Below, piece after piece: positions 12,224-22,290 of a stretch of DNA of 64,000 nucleotides. The DNA lies in contig CDMY01000336.1 of the NCBI GenBank assembly GCA_001179505.1, positions 124,001 through 188,000 of the forward strand, written 5' to 3'. The stretch comes from Vitrella brassicaformis. Taxonomy: Eukaryota; Sar; Vitrellaceae. Below the pieces are notes generated by a model. It made no database searches, had not been told where the DNA came from, and was given only the letters and a program-made list of their open reading frames with translations. The position numbers and the translations under genes were made by a program. Numbering within the stretch: position 1 is the first letter of the stretch; each line of letters opens with the position of its first letter.

Positions 12224-13522
12224 ATGAAGATCTTCCCGCTACTTGTCGTCATCTCCTCTGCGGCTCATCTCGCCCTCAGCGAGCGTCAAGTGGTGTCCAT
12301 CAACGACAGAACCTTCTCCATCTACTGGCCGACGCCAAACAATGCCACTCATGCCGGCGACGGGAGCTGCACCATCCTGCTCGGGCTTCACGGTCTCGGC
12401 GACAATGCCGACAGCTTCTGTGCGTGGACAGCGTTCAAGGAGTACGCTGAGAGGGACGGGGTGGTGCTGGTGTGCCCGCAGGGGCTGCCTGGGTGGCTCG
12501 GAGAGGTCAGTCAGCGAGGGCATCAAGCTTACCAGGGGGTCTGGTCTTAAGAAGCTGAGTGCACTCCCTCACTCATCTGTGGTGTGCGTGTTTGGTTTGT
12601 GCGTTCCATTTGTGCAGGCGGCGTGGAATGCGGGCAGCTGCTGCACGTTCAGTGGTGTGGATGACGTGAGCTTTATCGATAGTGTCGTGTCGAGCGTCAG
12701 GGGATATCTCCAGCAGAGGAACCAGCAGTGTGTCAGCCAGTCGATCCTCCTCGCCGGCTTCTCAAATGGCGCCATGATGGCAGGTACGGTGCGCATCACC
12801 CACACGGTGCTTTCATTCACTCATTCATTCGCTGTGTGCCTCGTTTGGTCAGAGGCGTATGCGTGTGAGAGGCCGACCGACGTCAAGGGCGTTGTGTCTG
12901 TGGCTGGTGTGGTGGCCTTGCTGCCCATTGGAGGTGGATTGGACTCGTGCGACAGGGACTTCGCCGCCCGGGCAGGCCGCAGTGTGGCCGTCCTGGGGGT
13001 ACACGGCACTAAGGACTGGCGGGTGCCCATGAACGGGTGGGGGAGCTGGCACTCATACAATGCACAACCAGCCAGCCACAGCACTCACCAGATCTCTCTC
13101 TGTATTCCCTTGGCAGTGACCCCATTGTGGGCTTTCCCCCCGTCCGTGAGGACCTGCAGCGATGGGCCCAGCGAGGCAAGTGTCTCACCACCGGCCCCTC
13201 AGACCCGTCGCAATTCCGCCGGGGCCGTTTCAGCAATGAGATCATTTGCGCCACCGAGCTGGGCGAGTCGAGCGTCGAGCTGGTCGTGCGTGAGGACGGC
13301 ACACACGCATGGTTCGAGGAGACAGAGTTCGACACGAGCGAGTACGCGTGGAGCTTCATGATGCGGGCGGCCAATGTCACTGAGCAGCCAGGGGTGCGGG
13401 GCCGGCCATTGCTGGACGGGCAGTTGCGAAGTCAGAGGGTGCGTGCGTCTGAGAAGGCGTCTGAGGGGATGAGGCGGTTCAGAGAGGCACACGTACAGCC
13501 TGAACCTTTTCTCTTCGTGTGA
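12224..13522 (+). CDS. Secreted alpha/beta-hydrolase esterase (PHB-depolymerase/feruloyl-esterase type)
   Basis: Four exons (12224-12505, 12618-12783, 12853-13036, 13117-13522) give 345 residues. The first 20 residues are a signal peptide (MKIFPLLVVISSAAHLALS), so the enzyme is probably secreted or lumenal. The glycine-rich LLGLHGLGDNADSF segment matches the oxyanion-hole region of the LpqC/PHB-depolymerase-like esterases. GFSNGAMMA is the nucleophile elbow with the catalytic serine. HGTKDWRVP contains the likely acid residue and DGTHAW the catalytic histidine. Several cysteines fit disulfides in a secreted protein. The exact substrate (polyhydroxyalkanoate, feruloyl ester or other) cannot be read from sequence. 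Confidence 0.85.
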
Positions 13523-14470
13523 TCGATGGGATGCGTTGGTAGCCAGCCATGAGTGCGGCTCCACCTTGATCAATTTTGAGCTGGCTCTCGAGGGGTCTGT
13601 CCGCCCTACCGACGCACAGACCCCTCGAGAACTCTCTCAATTATCGGTCAAGGTGGAGCACGCCGCAATTCTCGCTTCTCGATTGGTATCTATCAGTGCG
13701 ATGCCCTTGGATGCAGTCTGTATGTACGTCATAGGAGAGAAAGAGTAAAAGCATTGGATTGGGTGGGTGTGGTTGTGTTGTTTTATTCATCTCTGTGCTT
13801 TTTCTTGATCGGTCGGTTGGTTGGATCGAATCGGTGGGTCACAGGTACCTCCGTACACACCCATATGATATGCCCTCACTGTCTGTCTGTCTGTTGTGTA
13901 TTAGCCATACCCAGGCCATTTGTTCCTTCGTGTACACATACTTACTACACACACTGCGTTGCTGCCCAGCCACTTGCATTACATGTGCGTGTCGTGTGTG
14001 TTGTGTGTGTTGTGAGCGTGTGTGTGTGCGTTCGTGTGTGTGTGTGATCCTTACGTACGTGCGACTGCGCCCGTCTGTGGGTGTCGTGTCCATGCGATGC
14101 GTCTGTGTGTGTGCCGTGCGGACTGGCATGTGTGTGCTCTGTGTTCGATGCCTGCCGTCGAGTGGTGCATGTGCGTGTGTTGTGTGCAAGCATGTGATGT
14201 GTGGGTGGACGGACCCTCGCAAGAGCGAGCGGACTCAAACCGATCGTCCGAAAAACAGTCCATCGGTCTGCTGCACCTAATCGAATTACATAATGATGAT
14301 GCACCCACCCACGCCGTGCCCATGATTAATCCAATTGGTGGGCAGAGGAGACGTGACATGAAGACGTCAGTCACGGCCCATCACAAAAGACAGACCACAC
14401 ATCAGATCCATATGCCTCTTATGCCTTCTTGTCCTGGTTAGCTGCCCCCTCCCCCTCTGGCCTGCTGCTG
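13523..14470. other. Tail-to-tail spacer with hairpin and TG-rich repeats
   Basis: This lies between two converging genes. It holds the 13558-13660 hairpin and then low-complexity TGTG-rich sequence (about 13985-14200) that generates long spurious frames on both strands. No gene is supported. Confidence 0.6.
13558..13660. ncRNA. Long imperfect hairpin downstream of the esterase gene
   Basis: The left arm (13558-13600) and right arm (13616-13660) are inverted repeats around a 15-base loop. The inner 15 bases next to the loop (TCTCGAGGGGTCTGT) pair perfectly. The outer 12 (GCTCCACCTTGA) also pair perfectly, with a partly paired middle. It begins 36 bases after the esterase stop. It could be a structured 3' UTR element, a small-RNA precursor or a relic of an inverted-repeat element; type ncRNA is tentative. 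Confidence 0.4.
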
Positions 14471-15853
14471 CTAGCGGCCCTCCATCTCATCTCGCGACCG
14501 CTTCGTTCCGCGGCACAACTAAGGAACGAGACAGACAGACAGACCGCACGCTCAATGAACAGATGAGCTGGTGGTGTGGCCATGCCTACCTGTTCGTTGA
14601 GCATGGCGTTCTCCTGACGGAGACGCTCATTCTCGGCCTCCAAACACTGCCGGTCGGCCGACTCCTGTGCAGCAGAGATGGATGGACACAAACAGCAGAT
14701 GTCCATGGTGAGTGAAAGGGTCGGCCAGCTGACCTTGACCAGGGCTTTGTGCAGCTTTGCAAAGGTCTCTTCATCTTGCGGATTGATGGCTTCCTTGAGG
14801 GCCTTCTCAAATGTCTTCTGCACTGCTGGGGGCAGGGTGAGCAGTATGGGGAGGACAGCAGCCGCTTCCGCAGGATTTTGCCGAATGACTTCGGTCGTCA
14901 GCCCGAACACATGCGGCGGACTGCCGATCGCCGATGCCCAGAACAGCACCAGGGGAAGGCGATGGTGGCACACTCCAGACAGCGAGGTCAGCATCTGGAC
15001 GGCGACCTCACGATGAATCGACCTGCAGAAACACATGCGTGGACATGCAACAAAGCAGTAAGTGTGCCGCCCATATGTGTGTGTTTGTGTACACACATTG
15101 CTTGCTTCCTTACTTGGCCATGTGTGTGACGCCATCCCACTGCCCCTCCTTTGCGCACAGTCGTAGGTAGTGCAGGGCGAGGACGCGCATCGGAAACAGA
15201 CGGATGAAGACCTTCATGTTGATGTCCTTGAGCCGCGCCTCTCCCGCTCCCTGCTGTGCCAACGACTCAGCCGAGATGTTTTGCAGACTCCCCCGCGACT
15301 CCCACGGTCTCTGAAACAGCTGAAACTGGAAGGGGAGAGTTAAGGGGACGACTTCCATCACACCGCCGCCATTGCATTTGTTGAATGACATTGGGCCGCC
15401 GCCCATCACTGTGGGCATCTCATGCAGCCGGATGGCCTTCCGGCCGGCGTTATCGCCGCTCTGCGCTGCTCGCGCCGCTGCCGCCGTGCCATTGGGGATC
15501 TCCAGGGAGGCGTCAGGAGCGAAGCACGTCACATGCGACTCTGCCACATTGCCCTCATTGATCCTCCCAAAGGTGAAGCACCACGAGGCCACGTCAGCAT
15601 ACACGGCCAGACGGACGTGAACTGGCCTCACAGCATCTCTTCCATGTGACTGGTTGTTGTATGCGTTGCCTTCCTTGGCAAAGGGAAGCTGCTTGGCCAG
15701 TGCGTTGATCTCCCGGAATCGCCTGTCCTTGAAGGTAAACGAGGCCTCAAAACCCCTTCTCTTCAAAATTCTTCTTTCACGGACACTGCTCTTTCCCATC
15801 TCACACCCGCTTCTTTTCGCTTCCTCGTGCTTCGCTGAAGTTTTGGTGTGCAT
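14471..15853 (-). CDS. Unknown protein with C-terminal leucine-zipper-like helix
   Basis: Four exons in phase (15853-15114, 15022-14734, 14664-14590, 14518-14471) encode 383 residues from ATG 15853; a second ATG at codon 19 (MGKSSVRERR) is an alternative start. The N-terminus is basic. The middle is a mixed alpha/beta region without a motif I recognise, followed by a helical Pro/Ala/Leu segment. The C-terminal exons encode LEAENERLRQENAMLNEQ, a coiled coil with leucine spacing, then a basic tail (GTKRSRDEMEGR). The coiled coil resembles a zipper, but no basic DNA-binding region precedes it, so a transcription-factor call is not justified. Confidence 0.65.
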
Positions 15854-16557
15854 GGTGTTTATGTGTTTTGGGGTCTCTGCGGTTTAATGACTAGGTGTGT
15901 TTGGACAATGTGTGACGTTCCCTGTGAATGAACACGTATTGACAATCACACACACACAGACACACACATGGACACATGAAATGAGTCCATCAATCGGTCT
16001 GCAGAGACCCCACCCATCTCTTCATGACATGGGTGGGTTGGCCATCGGCCAGCTTGTCAACCTGCTATCTGTCTGTGCTGTCCATCAGCTGCAAAGGTCG
16101 GCATCTTCCCGTCACGAATGGGCCAGTAGATCTGCAACACTCAGCAACAGCGCCCGCAACACTCAGTGTGTCTCTGAGGGGCTTCCTGGCGTCACGGCCA
16201 GGGCCTGCCAAGGCACACGAGTCAGTGGATGAGCTGCGGCAGGACAAGGCCGACCTGGCGGTGCAGATCAGCCAGCTGCAGGTGGGAGAGAGGGAGAGGG
16301 ATGAGATGAGCATGATGAGCAAGAACCTTGCGTCGCCGTCGCGGATGGCGTTGGCAGGCAGGCCTGGGGAGGTGACGGTTGCGAGGGGGGTGTAGGGATG
16401 GGGCAGCCCCACCACAGTCATGGGGTACGCGCCCCTGCCAATGGATCCCTGCTGATTGTTGGCGAAGGGTCGTGCGGTCAGGGGCAATGTGAGAGTAAAG
16501 ACGTCGGCCTCGAACGAAGCCGCTGCACACAGGCACAACAAGAAGGGCATGCACCAT
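15854..16557. other. Spacer with an unresolved open frame
   Basis: A minus-strand frame from ATG 16550 to about 16065 begins like a signal peptide (MPFLLCLCAAASF) and starts only 8 bases after the stop of the next gene upstream. A plus-strand frame in the same place (about 16225-16280) encodes a heptad-like VDELRQDKADLAVQISQLQ. They cannot both be right, and neither has a clear gene structure. I leave the region unassigned. Confidence 0.35.
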
Positions 16558-17429
16558 CTACCCGAAAGCCTCTTCAAACTCAATGTCATTCTCCTTACCG
16601 TGTGCTGCAGCGAGTGACGAGCTCCCTGTGGCATCCGTGAGGAACTTGGCGATCTCTTGGCGGCCCATATCGACGCAGCCCTTGGACAGTCCATCTCCCA
16701 CGCTGGCTACCAGGCTGACGGCCGCCTTGATGGCGTCATCCGTGTCGTCTTCTCCACCCTCACACGAGCGCCACTGCGCCCGGATCACGTCAGGGTTGTT
16801 GCGCAGAGCCGGCAGGAGCCCCGTGAGAATGTCCTTGTGTTGGTGGATGAAGCGGGCGATGAAGGCATACTTGCCGAAGCTCTGCAGCAGGCTGTCGGCC
16901 AGCTGACGGTCACGGAGCCATCCGTCCACCACCACCTGTAAGCCGCAACAGACAGACCAATGGCGCAGCGCATCAACCGGCATGACCCATACATTTGCGC
17001 TCTCTGACTGACCCGTCTGTGTATGCGCCACAGCAGACTTTGGTGGCTACGGGGTGTGAAGATTTGGTCGGTGTCGAAGTGGAGGTAGTCGAGCGCAATC
17101 ATTGCATCCAGCAGGTTGTCTTTGGTAAGCAACTTGACGATGTCCAGCTCTCGCTGCAGCACCACCAGTCCAGCGGTCCGAGTGACCTTTTCGATGCACA
17201 CCTGCCGCTGTTGGCCCTCTTGAAACTCGCCATCAAGAACCTGTTAATTGACACACACACACACACACACACATAGATAACACACGTGCATATGAGGCGG
17301 GCTCGTGGTGAGTGTGACCTTCTGGAAAAACTTGTACTGCCGTGCGTCACTCTCCTTGACGAGCAGAGGGGCATCTGCCTCCCCATCACCGGCAAACCGC
17401 ACACTGATGCACGGCTCGAGGCCCGCCAT
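16558..17429 (-). CDS. Unknown 238-residue helical protein
   Basis: Three exons in phase (17429-17319, 17240-17013, 16935-16558) encode 238 residues. The start is ATG 17429 (MAGLEPCISVRF). The protein is predicted helical with repeated hydrophobic patterns (IVKLLTKDNLLDAMIALDYL, then LLQSFGKYAFIARFI) reminiscent of armadillo/HEAT-type helices, but it is too short to assign. It has no signal peptide or membrane segment and ends in an acidic tail. It lies head to head with the epimerase gene, with 217 bases between the starts. Confidence 0.65.
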
Positions 17430-17646
17430 CCCAGAAAACCCTGACACAGACGTTTCCGAGCGCCAAACGCCCCTCGAATAATAATCAGTGATACTACTAA
17501 ATCATCCGGTATGAACAGTCTTAAAAGGCGGGGCGGCCTCGGTCCAGGAAGGTGAAGGGACCGTCGCGTGCGAGCGACCCCAACAGACCCGTCTTCTCAA
17601 GCGCACACAGTACACGAGGGAGGAGTGAGAAAAGAGCAGCTGTCGG

Positions 17647-19188
17647 ATGACCCTCTCCGCCGCCGCCGTCGTCTTGCTCGTCTCGTCGGCCCGCGCCGCA
17701 GCCCAGCCCAGCCCCAGCAGCACTGACGCGTCGCTTGAGCTCGACTGCGACGAGCAGGCAGACGTTTGTGACCTCATACGACAAATATACGACAAAACCG
17801 TCGTCCTGGAGAACGAGCTGCTCGACTTCTGGCTTCGCTACGGGCCGGACGAGGAGAAGGGCGGCTTCTATGGCGAGATAGACGAGAATGGTGTGGGCAA
17901 TGAGGAGAGTCCCAAGTTTTTGCAGCAGCAGACGCGTCATCTGTGGAGGTACGTAGGCGTGCAGACCTCCCCTCTCCATAAGCATCTCTCCTTTGCTTGC
18001 AGCCTCTCGGCCACGTACACTATGAGGGCGGAGAGGCGCGAGGAGGTGGCGAATGTGACCTTGCAGCTGATGCAGTTCATCTACGACAGCTTCTGGGACG
18101 ACGATGCCAACTTCTTCAGCTACAAGGTGCACCTGTTCGCTGGTTTGGCGAACACACACTTCTCTGCTGTGTGTCAACGCGTCTGCAGGTGTCCGCAGAT
18201 GGGGAAAGGGTCCTCGACGCATCCGAGAAGGTCTACAGTAACGCCTTCGCGATTTATGGCTTCTCAGCCTTCGCCATGGCGTTCGCAAACCGATTCCCTG
18301 ACCACGCAAAGGATGCCAGGAAACGCTCCATGCAGGTGTACCGCACCCTGCGGAGCCGATTTGTCGACGAGGCGAATGGCGGCTATATCGACACGCTGAG
18401 TCCTGGCTACAAGGGGCATAACACATTGCTCCACCTTTTGGAGGCGTTCACGAGCTTGTATCTCCTGACCGGAGACGAAGACGTTCTGGATTCGCTGGAT
18501 GAGCTCTTCGCCATCCACTTGGACCATGTCATTGTGGGCGACTACTGTGGGCGCCCACACATGCACACACACACACACACACACGACATCATCCCCAAGC
18601 TCCGAGTCGGATGTGATGTGATGTGATGTGACGTGTGTTGTCTTCGCAGGTCTCGACCTCATGAACATGGACTGGACTCCCGCTGACAACAGAGATGCCA
18701 GCTATGGGCATGGCATCGAGACCGTCTGGCTGCTTCTCGACAGCGCGCGGGCCGTCAACCGAACCTATAGCGGCCTCGTCGAAGCACTCACACAAGTCGG
18801 GGAGCACCACAGTCGCGAGGGCTACGATGCAGAGAGAGGCGGTTTCTACACGTCGTTTCAGATCGCCAGCCCCACGCAGAAAGACACCTCAAAGGTCTGG
18901 TGGGTGCAGGCCGAGGCTCTGCTGGGCATTTGGGCTATGTATGAGGAGACGGGAGACATCGAGTACCTCAGGCGGCTGCTCGGCATGGTCGAGTGGATTG
19001 AGACCTATCAAAGAGTGGACAAGCCGGGTCTGCACGAGTGGTGGGTAGCGACAGGCGAGACGGGCAGCCCCCCCGGTTTCAAGACTCTGTCGTTCGAGTG
19101 GAAAAGCAGCTACCACACGGTGAGGGCTCTGCTGTTCCTCAACGCCTGGATCAGCAAGTCGGGGGTGGTCGGGCCGACTACGACATGA
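17647..19188 (+). CDS. Secreted N-acylglucosamine 2-epimerase family protein, cellobiose-2-epimerase-like
   Basis: Four exons in phase (17647-17948, 18003-18126, 18189-18546, 18650-19188) give 440 residues, close to the usual family length plus a leader. A signal peptide (residues 1 to about 19, cleaved near AAAQ) points to secretion. The (alpha/alpha)6-barrel family pattern is clear. NTLLHLLEAFTSLY, SYGHGIETVWLL and WWVQAEALLGIWA match the motifs that carry the catalytic histidines in cellobiose 2-epimerases, and the last histidine is in SSYHTVRA. These motifs fit the disaccharide epimerases better than renin-binding-protein GlcNAc epimerases. The likely reaction is C2 epimerisation of a glucose or mannose unit at a reducing end; the actual substrate is inference. 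Confidence 0.85.
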
Positions 19189-19567
19189 ATGAAATACGGA
19201 GTGCAAAGTGCCTGCGGATGCCCATGTGTCCATGGTGGGTCGATCGCCAACCGTCGAGGAATGGCAGGAAGAGGAATCGCTTTGAATTAGCGCCGGTCAC
19301 TGCGCTGCTCTCGGTGCTCTTTGCCGCTGCCGCATCATGGTGATGTTTGTACAAGGACAACGAAAGAGTGAGTGCTTAAAGAAACAATGGGGACTCACCG
19401 AAGGGGTCAAGAGCAGTGCTCATTGATCCATCGATGTCTTATACCGGCCCGCCCACCGGCCGACGTGCCAGAGCACATGTGTTGGGTGTGTTGCATATTG
19501 TCTGGGGCCTTTTTGCGTTCTGCTACGTCCGTCTCTCTGCTCGCATACACCTACATGTGAATGTGAA

Positions 19568-19612
19568 TGTGTGTGTGTGTGGTGTGTGTGTGTGTGTGTG
19601 TATGTGTGTGTG
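19568..19612. repeat. (TG)n microsatellite
   Basis: A nearly pure run of TG dinucleotides with two interruptions, in the 3' spacer of the epimerase gene. Confidence 0.9.
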
Positions 19613-20072
19613 TTGGGTGGTTGGTGGACATTCGGGACGTGCTGAACGTGTGTATGACGAGTAATGCTGTACGCGCATCCATCCATGCAGTCAGTCATAC
19701 GACTCCGAAACCGCTCGTATATACACAGACAGATAGACAGATAGACACCATGCCAATCAATGCAGAGAGGGAATACGCAAGACACGCAGGCAGGCAGAGA
19801 GTGCGAGAGCGAGACAGAGAGAGCCTATGCACAGCACACAAGGACGGACCTACACACCCACACACCCACATACAAATACATCACATGCACTGACAGACAC
19901 CACAACCACACACAGCGTATCCGTCCCGGCCATGCATCTCTCTCTCTCTCTCTCAGCTACCGACATCCTCTCTATCCTCTCTGTGTTAGTGGTGCCCTGC
20001 GGTACGACACAATGTAAGTCAGCCAGCCACCAGCCAGCCATGCCCATCTATCCGTCTGACTGACTGACTGTG

Positions 20073-20177
20073 GGGGACCTGTGTCTTGATGAGCCCATCG
20101 GTGCGGTGTCGTCAGTGCCGGCAGAGTGGCCGCACTGACGACACCTCACGACTCGGGGCATCAAGACACAGGTCCCC
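20073..20177. ncRNA. Long imperfect hairpin with 46-base arms
   Basis: Arms 20073-20118 and 20132-20177 are inverted repeats around a 13-base loop. The outer 19 bases (GGGGACCTGTGTCTTGATG) and the inner 14 (GGTGTCGTCAGTGC) pair perfectly; 13 bases between them pair poorly. It lies between two converging genes and has no coding potential. The size is almost the same as the hairpin at 13558, although the sequences are unrelated. A small-RNA precursor, a structured 3' element or a small inverted-repeat transposon remnant are all possible. Confidence 0.45.
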
Positions 20178-20417
20178 GACAGTCATCAGTGGAAGGACTG
20201 ACTGACATGAAAGAAAACTAGACACACTCTCTCTGTCGCAGGCAGCTATGATTCCTCCCTCCACCCAGTCGTCAGATAAGGCTGATAGGAAGAGTCAGCA
20301 CGGTCAGGCGAGTGCGGGCCGGGCCGCGTGAGCCAAACACAGGCCATTGCCACACCACACGAGAATCGAGACGACTCGCCGCCCCACACGCGTCAACAGG
20401 TATAGACACACACACGT

Positions 20418-20436
20418 GGGGTGGGGTGGGGTGGGG
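20418..20436 (+). repeat. Four-run G tract (G-quadruplex motif)
   Basis: Four runs of GGGG separated by single T bases meet the classical intramolecular G-quadruplex rule. It is in the spacer, not in a gene. Confidence 0.8.
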
Positions 20437-20654
20437 TGGTTGACTCGACCAAAAGCAAAAGGAGAGGACGTGTCTTGTCGCGCAACGCACACACGAGGCG
20501 GACGGGTGTGGCATGCTACTGTGTGAGTGCCTTGCCGTGTCTGCCCATCTCCTCTCTGCTGCTCTTTGTCCTCTCTCTCCGACCCACCCCCACCTCACCG
20601 GTCCGGTCGGCCAATGCTCATGAGTGGGGGCAATGGGAGGGGAGGGGCGGAGTG

Positions 20655-20655
<1 letters not shown>

Positions 20656-20688
<33 letters not shown>
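20656..20688. repeat. (ACAG)n tetranucleotide array
   Basis: About eight units of the tetranucleotide in the same spacer. The same unit recurs in introns at 8680-8702 and 33828-33847. Confidence 0.9.
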
Positions 20689-21023
20689 AAGGGACGAGCG
20701 AGCCAGCCGAAGAGACACACTGGTGTGAACAAACACGCGGACATTAGGGAGAGGCAGACCATCCATCCATCCATCCGTCCATCACCGAGTACCACAGCAG
20801 ACAGCACACCACACGAGAGGAAGTCCCCACCGGCCCCCCTCTATCTATCTGCCGCCCACACATCCGTCCAGAGAGAATATGTCGGGCGGATCGCTCCAAT
20901 ATCAGCACCGCACCACCGCCCTGCCTGACACACACCGAATGATAGAAGGCACACCATTAGGTACGTCGTGTGCGCATCTTCTGCTCGTCTCAGTCGTGTT
21001 TGATGCAGACATACCTCAGCTGT

Positions 21024-22290
21024 CTATTGGTCTAAGAGCTCGGCCGCGATGATGGCCCCCAGGACCGCATGCGCCAGCCGAGTGGTCTGCGGGAAGCGGT
21101 CCCTGAAGGCACCGCCCACACCAGCCACAGCCGACTCGGTGGTGTGGATGCGCACATACACTGCGAACGAATGACAGGAGAGGACGGCAGATTAGAGCTT
21201 GGATTAGAGTGAGTGGTGTGCTGGGCTGGGCTGACCATTGTCGGTGTAATTCTCGAGGGTGATCCACGCCACGAAGGGGTGGCCGGCGTCGGTCAGGATG
21301 AGACGACGAGCAAATTGGCCGAAGAGGTGGAAGCGGAATGATGGGGTGGTGGTGCATTTCCCCACTGCTGTGGGGGGGGACTGTGTCATGAGGGTGTGCA
21401 GCCGGTTGTTGTCGTCACGCCTGACCAGTAAAGACACACATAACACACACTCGTGCGTCGTGGCAGTGCCCTGACAGAGTGATGCCCCGCCTCACCTGTC
21501 GATGAAACGGCTAGTTCTGTTGGTCTGGTGAGTCTCCCTGAAGTGGTCGAGGACGATCTTCTTGACACACGACGACACAGACGAGTAGTCCCAAGGAAAC
21601 ACCGACCGGTCGAGCCAGCCCCCGGGCGACAAATAGTCGATGTTGCTGCGGACGGGCGGGTCGTGCGGCTGTCGGTGCTGCTGGTAGGGGTGGTTGGGAG
21701 GGAGGGGCGGGTCGACGTCCAGTCGGAAGCCGGGCTCGTCCTTGATGGCCCGCCACCATCGGCACGGCGGAAGATCTGCAGGCGGCTGTCACCGAAGCTG
21801 ATGTGGCGGCCGACCACCATGAGCTGCGCCAACACACGAGCTACCAATCTATACGCCTACACCACAGACACACACATACAGACGAATGAATAAGGCCTCT
21901 CTGCTCTCCCCTGCCCCTCTGTGGGAGATGCCGTACCGTCTTGCTTTCGTGTAGGTCGTCGGCCGTGACGATGACCGGCAGCTCACAGCAGCCGCACTGC
22001 GCAGCCAGCTCAATCACCTCACCCACCTCCACCCATCTCCCCTCCTCCATCACGTACACAGCCGCCAGCAGGTGATACACGCTAAACTGGTCGTCATCGA
22101 ACCGCAGTAGCTGCACTTGCCGCCCATGCACCATCCGGTGCAGCCCTGCCTGTTCGCTGAGGGAATGGCTGAGTCGCTGCCGCAGCTGAGGCCTCCCGCC
22201 CAGCTGCAGGTCTCCCTCAGACGCAGGATGTCATCGAGGCTGAGAAGGAAGAATGTGCGGCGGCCGACGAAGATGTACTCGAGGGGGTGC
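21024..22290 (-). pseudogene. Frameshifted copy of the F-box-like gene at 40004-41654
   Basis: The block 21728-22272 matches 41042-41614 closely, including the shared intron (21841-21930 against 41161-41250), which differs at only a few bases. Against the intact copy there is a 13-base deletion near 22193 and a 4-base deletion near 21754. Neither is a multiple of three and together they do not restore the frame, so no single reading frame spans the module. Flanking exons (for example FVAWITLENYTDNG and the final exon ending at 21024) are homologous but much more diverged, yet remain open. Either this is a recently damaged gene, or the two deletions are assembly errors. Its 5' part is used as the tail of the PTB-like gene. 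Confidence 0.6.

Larger units (their letters stand above)
19189..21023. other. Repeat-rich tail-to-tail spacer
   Basis: No gene is supported in this 1.8-kb stretch. It holds a TG microsatellite (about 19568-19612), the 20073-20177 hairpin, a four-run G block (20418-20436) and an ACAG tetranucleotide array (20656-20688). Long frames here are created by the simple repeats. Confidence 0.6.

Noticed and set aside
13985-14300. Long open frames on both strands rich in Cys/Val or Thr/His
   Set aside because: They are produced by TGTG/CACA low-complexity sequence and have no splice or domain support.
20656-20688. Regular tetranucleotide array considered as a CRISPR-like repeat
   Set aside because: Units are 4 bases without spacers and the window is eukaryotic.
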